NCBI GenBank assembly: GCA_947311335.1
Contig: CAMZKR010000122.1
Coordinates: 1-10,814, forward strand
Direction: 5' to 3'
DNA from: an uncultured bacterium
GTDB lineage: Bacteria; Patescibacteriota; Gracilibacteria; BD1-5; UBA6164
DNA length: 10,814 nt
The notes beneath the pieces are model-generated. The model searched no databases. It was not told where the DNA came from and saw only the letters and a program-made list of their open reading frames with translations. Positions 6,743 through 10,814 of the stretch are shown here, piece after piece; positions within the stretch are counted from its first letter, which is position 1; the number at the start of each line of letters is the position of its first letter. The position numbers and the translations under genes are program-made.

Positions 6743-7633
6743 CTATTTATTTCTATTTTCTATATAATCTATAATAAAATCTATCTTCTTCGAAGATAGA
6801 TTTTTTGATAATATCTTACAATCTTTTATTAAACTAGATAATTCTTCTCTTGATTTTTCTACTCATAAGAAATACACAAAACCTTTTTTTTCTCATCATA
6901 CACTCTTCCCTGTTTCTTCTTTATTTCACTCTATATCAAGTAAATCATCTTTTATTTGAAAAGCTAATCATAACTTTTTTCAAAAATCTTTATAATCTTT
7001 AATTAATTCCTTTTTTCAAGATAATATTACTCATCAAAAAATAGAAGCTGTTATTAAAGCTCCTGTTTTTTTATTATGAAGTCATTTAAGTAAATTTATA
7101 TCTAACTGCTTTGGATTTTCTTCAAAATATAAATCTTCTACTTGTCATCAAAGCATACCATAAAATCATACAGAACTAGATAAAAGTTTAATCAATTCTT
7201 TAGAAATTCTAGCATTTTTTATTTTTGATATTGTCTCAAAAGCAAAACTATTTAATAAATCTCAAACTAAAACTGCTTTATATTCTCAATATTTTTTCCA
7301 AACAGTTTGATTTCATCTTCTAAGAATATCATTATCCATACAAGGTAGATCATCATGCACTAAACTATATGCATGTATAGATTCAATGGCTATACATAAT
7401 TTTATTATATCAGAATCTTTTGTTATATTATCAAATATTTCTCATGATAAAACAAGATAAAATTCTAAAGCTAAAATAGCTCTAATCCTTTTTCATCAAT
7501 TAATAGAATATTTTATAATTTCTTTAAATTCTTCAAGTGGTTTTGATACTTTTTTATCTAAATAATTATCTAAATAATCAAATAAAGACTTTTCTATAAA
7601 ATCTTTATAATTTTTATACCAAGTTGGTTGCAT
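6743..7633 (-). CDS. ispA: Polyprenyl (farnesyl/geranylgeranyl-type) diphosphate synthase
   Basis: The 296-residue protein is a class-I trans-prenyltransferase, which condenses isopentenyl diphosphate onto allylic diphosphates. The first aspartate motif, HAYSLVHDDLPCMDND (DD at about 94-95), with following RRG.QT, closely resembles E. coli IspA HAYSLIHDDLPAMDDDDLRRG. It has the two-residue insertion of bacterial short-chain synthases. GGKRIR (about 46-51), GGQVEDL, KTGALI and the second motif GLAFQIKDDLLD (about 221-233) complete the active site. The tyrosine five residues before the first motif resembles short-chain enzymes, so farnesyl diphosphate is the likeliest product. It starts 23 bases after uppS, which would use this product as primer. 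The stop is TAG. Its 3' end is convergent with the ABC-F gene, 5 bases apart, and contains that gene's terminator. Confidence 0.93.
6776..6806 (+). terminator. Intrinsic terminator of the ABC-F transcript, embedded in ispA
   Basis: A perfect 13-bp stem (6776-6788 with 6792-6804, 3-nt loop) built on ATCTATCTTC runs into TTTTTT at 6801-6806. It lies 38 bases after the ABC-F stop. The whole hairpin is within the ispA coding sequence, near the NLSSKIDFI codons, about 10-20 codons before its stop. On the minus strand only TTTTATTATAG follows, and translating ribosomes would cover it there. Confidence 0.75.
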
Positions 7634-7656
7634 ATTTTATTTTATTAATTTTAAAA

Positions 7657-8334
7657 TTATTTACCAAAATTTCTTTTTGAAGAATTGAAAAAATCTATAA
7701 CTTTCTCTAATTCATTTTTATTAAATTCTGGCCACTTTTTTTGAGTAAAATAATACTCACTGTAAGCACTATCAAAAAGCAAAAATCAAGAATGTCTTAT
7801 ATCTCATCATGTTCTTACTATAATATCAGGATTAGGTAAAGATTTAGTATCTAAAAAACTTTTGAAAATTTCTGAATTGATATCTTCTGGATTTAATCAA
7901 GATTTTATTATTTTTTTAGTTGCTCTTATTATTTCATCTTGTCATCAATAAATAAGTGCTATTGTTAAAGTTATTCAGTTATTATTCTTTGTTTCTTCTA
8001 TAACTTCTTTTAATACTTTTTGAGATTCTTTTGGCAATTTTATTATATCTCATATTACATTAAACTTAACTCTTTCTTTAAGCATTTCTCATAAAAAAAA
8101 TCTTATATTATTTATAAGTTTAATAATTCCATCTACTTCTTTTTTATCTCTCTTTATAAGATTTTCAGTAGATAAAGCCCAAAGAGTCAAGTACTTAATT
8201 CCCTTTTCATCACAAAGTTTTGTTATTTTGACTACATTATCTGCTCCAGCTTTATGTCAAGCTAATCTTGGTAACATTTTAGATTTTGCCCATCTACGAT
8301 TTCAATCCATTATTATAGCCAAATGATTTATCAT
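7657..8334 (-). CDS. uppS: Undecaprenyl diphosphate synthase (cis-prenyltransferase)
   Basis: The 225-residue protein shows the UppS motifs in order: AIIMDGNRRWAK (catalytic D10), GHKAGADN, LTLWALSTEN (family LTLYAFSTEN), LTIALIYGGQDEI, and PDIIVRTGGDIRHSGFLLFDSAYSEYYF (R174 and R180) followed by KKWPEF. It adds cis-isoprene units to farnesyl diphosphate to make the C55 lipid carrier for cell-wall and glycan precursors. The family's RTGGExR glutamate is aspartate here. It is slightly shorter than E. coli UppS (253), chiefly at the C-terminus. The ATG at 8334 puts D10 close to the N-terminus and lies 10 bases after the ABC exporter stop, so co-transcription is likely. ispA follows. Confidence 0.96.
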
Positions 8335-8344
8335 ATTATCTTAT

Positions 8345-10096
8345 TTATAAAATAATTAATTTATCAGGATTTGCTAAATTATAAAACTCTTTTTTATTTT
8401 TTATCAAATCATTATATTTTCATTTCTCAATTATACTTCAATCTTTTAAAACAAAAATCTTATTTACATTTTTAATAGTTGATAATCTATGGGCTATAAT
8501 AATAGTTGTTCTTCATTTCATTAATTTATCTAAAGCATTTTGAACTAATTTTTCAGTTTTATTATCAAGAGAAGATGTTGCTTCATCAAGAATTAATATT
8601 TTAGGATTTTTTAAAAATAATCTAGCTATAGCTAATCTTTGTTTTTCTCATCAACTAAGTTTTAATCATCTTTCTCAAACAATAGAATTTATTCAATTTT
8701 CAAGTTTAAATACAAAATCTGCTTTTGCTTGTTTTAAAGCTTTTTTTATTTCATTAGTTGTTGCTTTTTTATTAGCTAAAAGTAAATTCTCTTTTATTGA
8801 AAGATTAAATAAACTATTATCTTGAGATATAACTCATATTTGTTTTCTAAAATATTTTAAATTAATTTCTTTTATATTTTTATTATCAATAAATATTTCT
8901 CATTGTTTTATATTCCAGAATCTTAAAAATAAATTTATTATAGTAGATTTTCAAGCTCAAGTATCTCATACAAAAGCAATATGTTTTCATTTTCATAATT
9001 TAAATGATAAATTATTTATAACTTGTTTATTTTTATAAGCAAAATATACATTTTTAAACTCTATTTCTCATTTTAAATTTATTTTTAATCATTTATCATT
9101 TTTATATTCATTATCTAAGAAATCAAATTCTTTATAAAATCTTCAAGAAGCTGTGATTTGTCTTTGTATTATTGGTAATTTTCAAAATAAAAATCAAAGA
9201 GGAAAATAAATCCACCCAATATAAGAAAAAAATAAAAATAAAGTAGTAAAATCTATTTTTCAATTTAATATAAAAAATACACCAAATCATAAAACAAGAA
9301 ATCTTGATATTGTAGTAAAAAGAGCTGTATACATATCAGCTATAGTCCACCATTTATCAATAACCATTTGTTTATTATAAGTATCTGTTAATCTATTATT
9401 TATTTTTTTACAAAATATTTTTTCTATACTTAATGTTTTTACTAAAGAAAAAACACTCATAGAGTTTCATATATCATGATATACTCATTCCCATTTTTTA
9501 TCTAATTCTTTTTGTTTTGGATAAAGTTTTTTATAAAAAATAATTCATAAAGTAACCATTATAGGAAATAAGGATAAAGTAATAATAGCCATTGTATAAT
9601 TAAAATAAAAAAGAATAATAATAACAAAAAGAATTCATCATCAAGATTTAATTAAATCAAGAAAGAAAAAATAAAAAAATTCAAATTGTGATTCAAGTCA
9701 TCTATCAAAGATTTTATAAATTTTTCAAATTTCTTTTGATAAATAATTAGGATAAGTCATATTTATTATTTTATCTGAATATTTCCTAGCTAAATTAGTA
9801 TAATTTTTTAAAGTAAATCTAGTTACAAAAAAATATCTATAAGTTAACATACTTCAAGTAGATATTATTATAAATATCCCCCAAAATAACATAAGAAACA
9901 TAAAATTATTTGTATCAAAATTTCAAGTTTTTAAAAATATTTCTAATGTTTTTATTATTTGTGTAAAAAAAAGAGGTTCTATAAACTGTAATAAAGAAAC
10001 AAAAAATCAAAACAAAACTACAAATAAAAATTTAATTTTCCCTGTAGTTTTTATGAATTCTGAAAATATTTTTTTTATTGTTTTTTTATTATTCAT
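8345..10096 (-). CDS. ABC exporter, fused membrane and ATPase domains (MsbA/MdlB-like)
   Basis: The 583-residue protein is a half-transporter that would work as a dimer. The N-terminal about 320 residues hold several hydrophobic helices (for example FLFVVLFGFFVSLLQ, GILFVIIILFYF and FLVLGFGVFFIL). The ATPase domain starts near 345 with IEFKNVYFAYKNK. It has Walker A GDTGAGKST (377-385), Q-loop ISQDNSLF, signature LSGGEKQR (480-487), Walker B ILILDEATSSLD (D504, E505) and H-loop IAHRLST. This is type IV ABC exporter architecture, which flips lipids or exports drugs or peptides. No peptidase domain is present. Substrate cannot be read from sequence; the neighbour uppS makes an envelope-lipid role conceivable. 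It begins 5 bases after the secF stop and ends 10 bases before uppS. Confidence 0.93.
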
Positions 10097-10101
10097 AATA
10101 A

Positions 10102-10814
10102 TTATACAACAAGTTTATCTTCATTTTTTATTATTTTCTTTTTATATACTTTAAGTTTTTTGTTTTTATTTAATTCATAAAGTAAAGGAGATGCTATAAA
10201 AATAGAAGAAAAAGTTCAAACTATAGTTCAGTATATCATAACTAAAGTAAATCATTTAATTGTATTTGGTCAAAATATAAAAATAGTAGTTAAGACAAAA
10301 GCTAAAGTTAAACTTGTATAAATACTTCTTGTCAAAGTTTCTTTAATTGACATATTTATTATTTCATTTAATTTTTTTGTTTTTCATCAAAATTGCTTTA
10401 AATTTGCTCTAATTCTATCAAAAACTACTATTGTATCATTTATAGAATATCATAATATAGTTAAAAGAGATGTAATAAAAAAAGTATCTATTTTAAATTC
10501 TGGGAAAAAATCTGATGTCAAAATATAAAATCAACTTGATATAAAAACATCGTGAAACAATGTAATAACTGTTATTATAGCAAAATTTAATGAACTAATT
10601 CACGATATTGAACCAGAAAATGCATAAGCTACATAGAGTGCTATTCATAAAATTGCTATAACTAAAGTTAATTTAGCTGTATCTTTTATATAATCTCAAA
10701 AAGAAGCTCATATATTTGTATATTTTGATAAAATTGTATTATAATCTTTTTTTAATTCACTTGTGATTTTATTTTTAAAAAATACTTTATTTTTTTCTAA
10801 AACTTTTTCTTCTA
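10102..10814 (-). CDS. secF: Protein translocase subunit SecF (5' end outside window)
   Basis: The last 236 residues are visible; the start lies beyond 10814. The diagnostic SecF membrane motifs are present: ITLFHDVFI, LLTILGYSINDTIVVFDRIRANL, IKETLTRSIYTSLT and GTFSSIFIASPLLYELN near the C-terminus. SecF works with SecD and uses proton-motive force to help pull proteins out of the SecYEG channel. It may be the C-terminal part of a SecDF fusion or a separate secF; the window cannot tell. Its lysine-rich tail (NKNKKLKVYKKK) is cytoplasmic. Several motif glycines (LGYS, GTFSS) are TGA. The ABC exporter starts 5 bases after its TAA, so it appears to head the visible part of a secF-ABC-uppS-ispA transcript. 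Confidence 0.93.

Noticed and set aside
1..10814. tRNA, rRNA, insertion sequences and attachment sites
   Set aside because: No cloverleaf-like GC blocks, rRNA sequence, transposase motifs or flanking direct repeats were seen by eye; the intergenic gaps are short and A/T-rich.

Overview
The window is very AT-rich and every long gene is interrupted by in-frame TGA codons. These fall on invariant glycines: P-loops, the second glycine of the ftsH HEVGH zinc motif, LSGGQ signatures and UppS RTGG. Reading TGA as glycine (genetic code 25) restores nine continuous frames (eight full length, one cut by the window edge), all ending in TAA or TAG. This code is known from the Absconditabacteria (SR1) / Gracilibacteria (BD1-5) group of Patescibacteria (CPR), so the DNA most likely comes from one of them. 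Species cannot be told from the window.

Layout. Positions 26-338 (minus strand) hold a small type V-A CRISPR array of three perfect 36-nt Cas12a-type repeats, one decayed terminal repeat and three 26-nt spacers. It is fused directly to the first 30 codons of a cas12a gene. The cas12a promoter-like sequence survives just upstream, overlapping the ftsH terminator. No cas1, cas2, cas4 or rest of cas12a is present. The simplest reading is a deletion from codon 31 of cas12a to the first repeat, leaving a promoter-driven orphan array.

Positions 411-4288 (minus) carry avtA (valine-pyruvate-type aminotransferase), thrH (phosphoserine phosphatase / homoserine kinase-like HAD enzyme) and ftsH (membrane AAA protease). 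thrH and ftsH each have a promoter-like sequence in the gap before them. Positions 4387-6737 (plus) hold a divergent pair: a membrane PH-domain protein and an ABC-F translation-factor-type ATPase. Positions 6743-10814 (minus) hold a tight run, secF (cut by the window edge) - ABC exporter - uppS - ispA, concerned with protein export, lipid or drug export and polyprenyl carrier synthesis.

The genes are mainly envelope and housekeeping functions. Five putative promoters share TTG-containing -35 boxes, exactly 16-bp spacers and AT -10 boxes. None of the nine visible starts has a Shine-Dalgarno sequence. No rRNA, tRNA or insertion sequence was seen.
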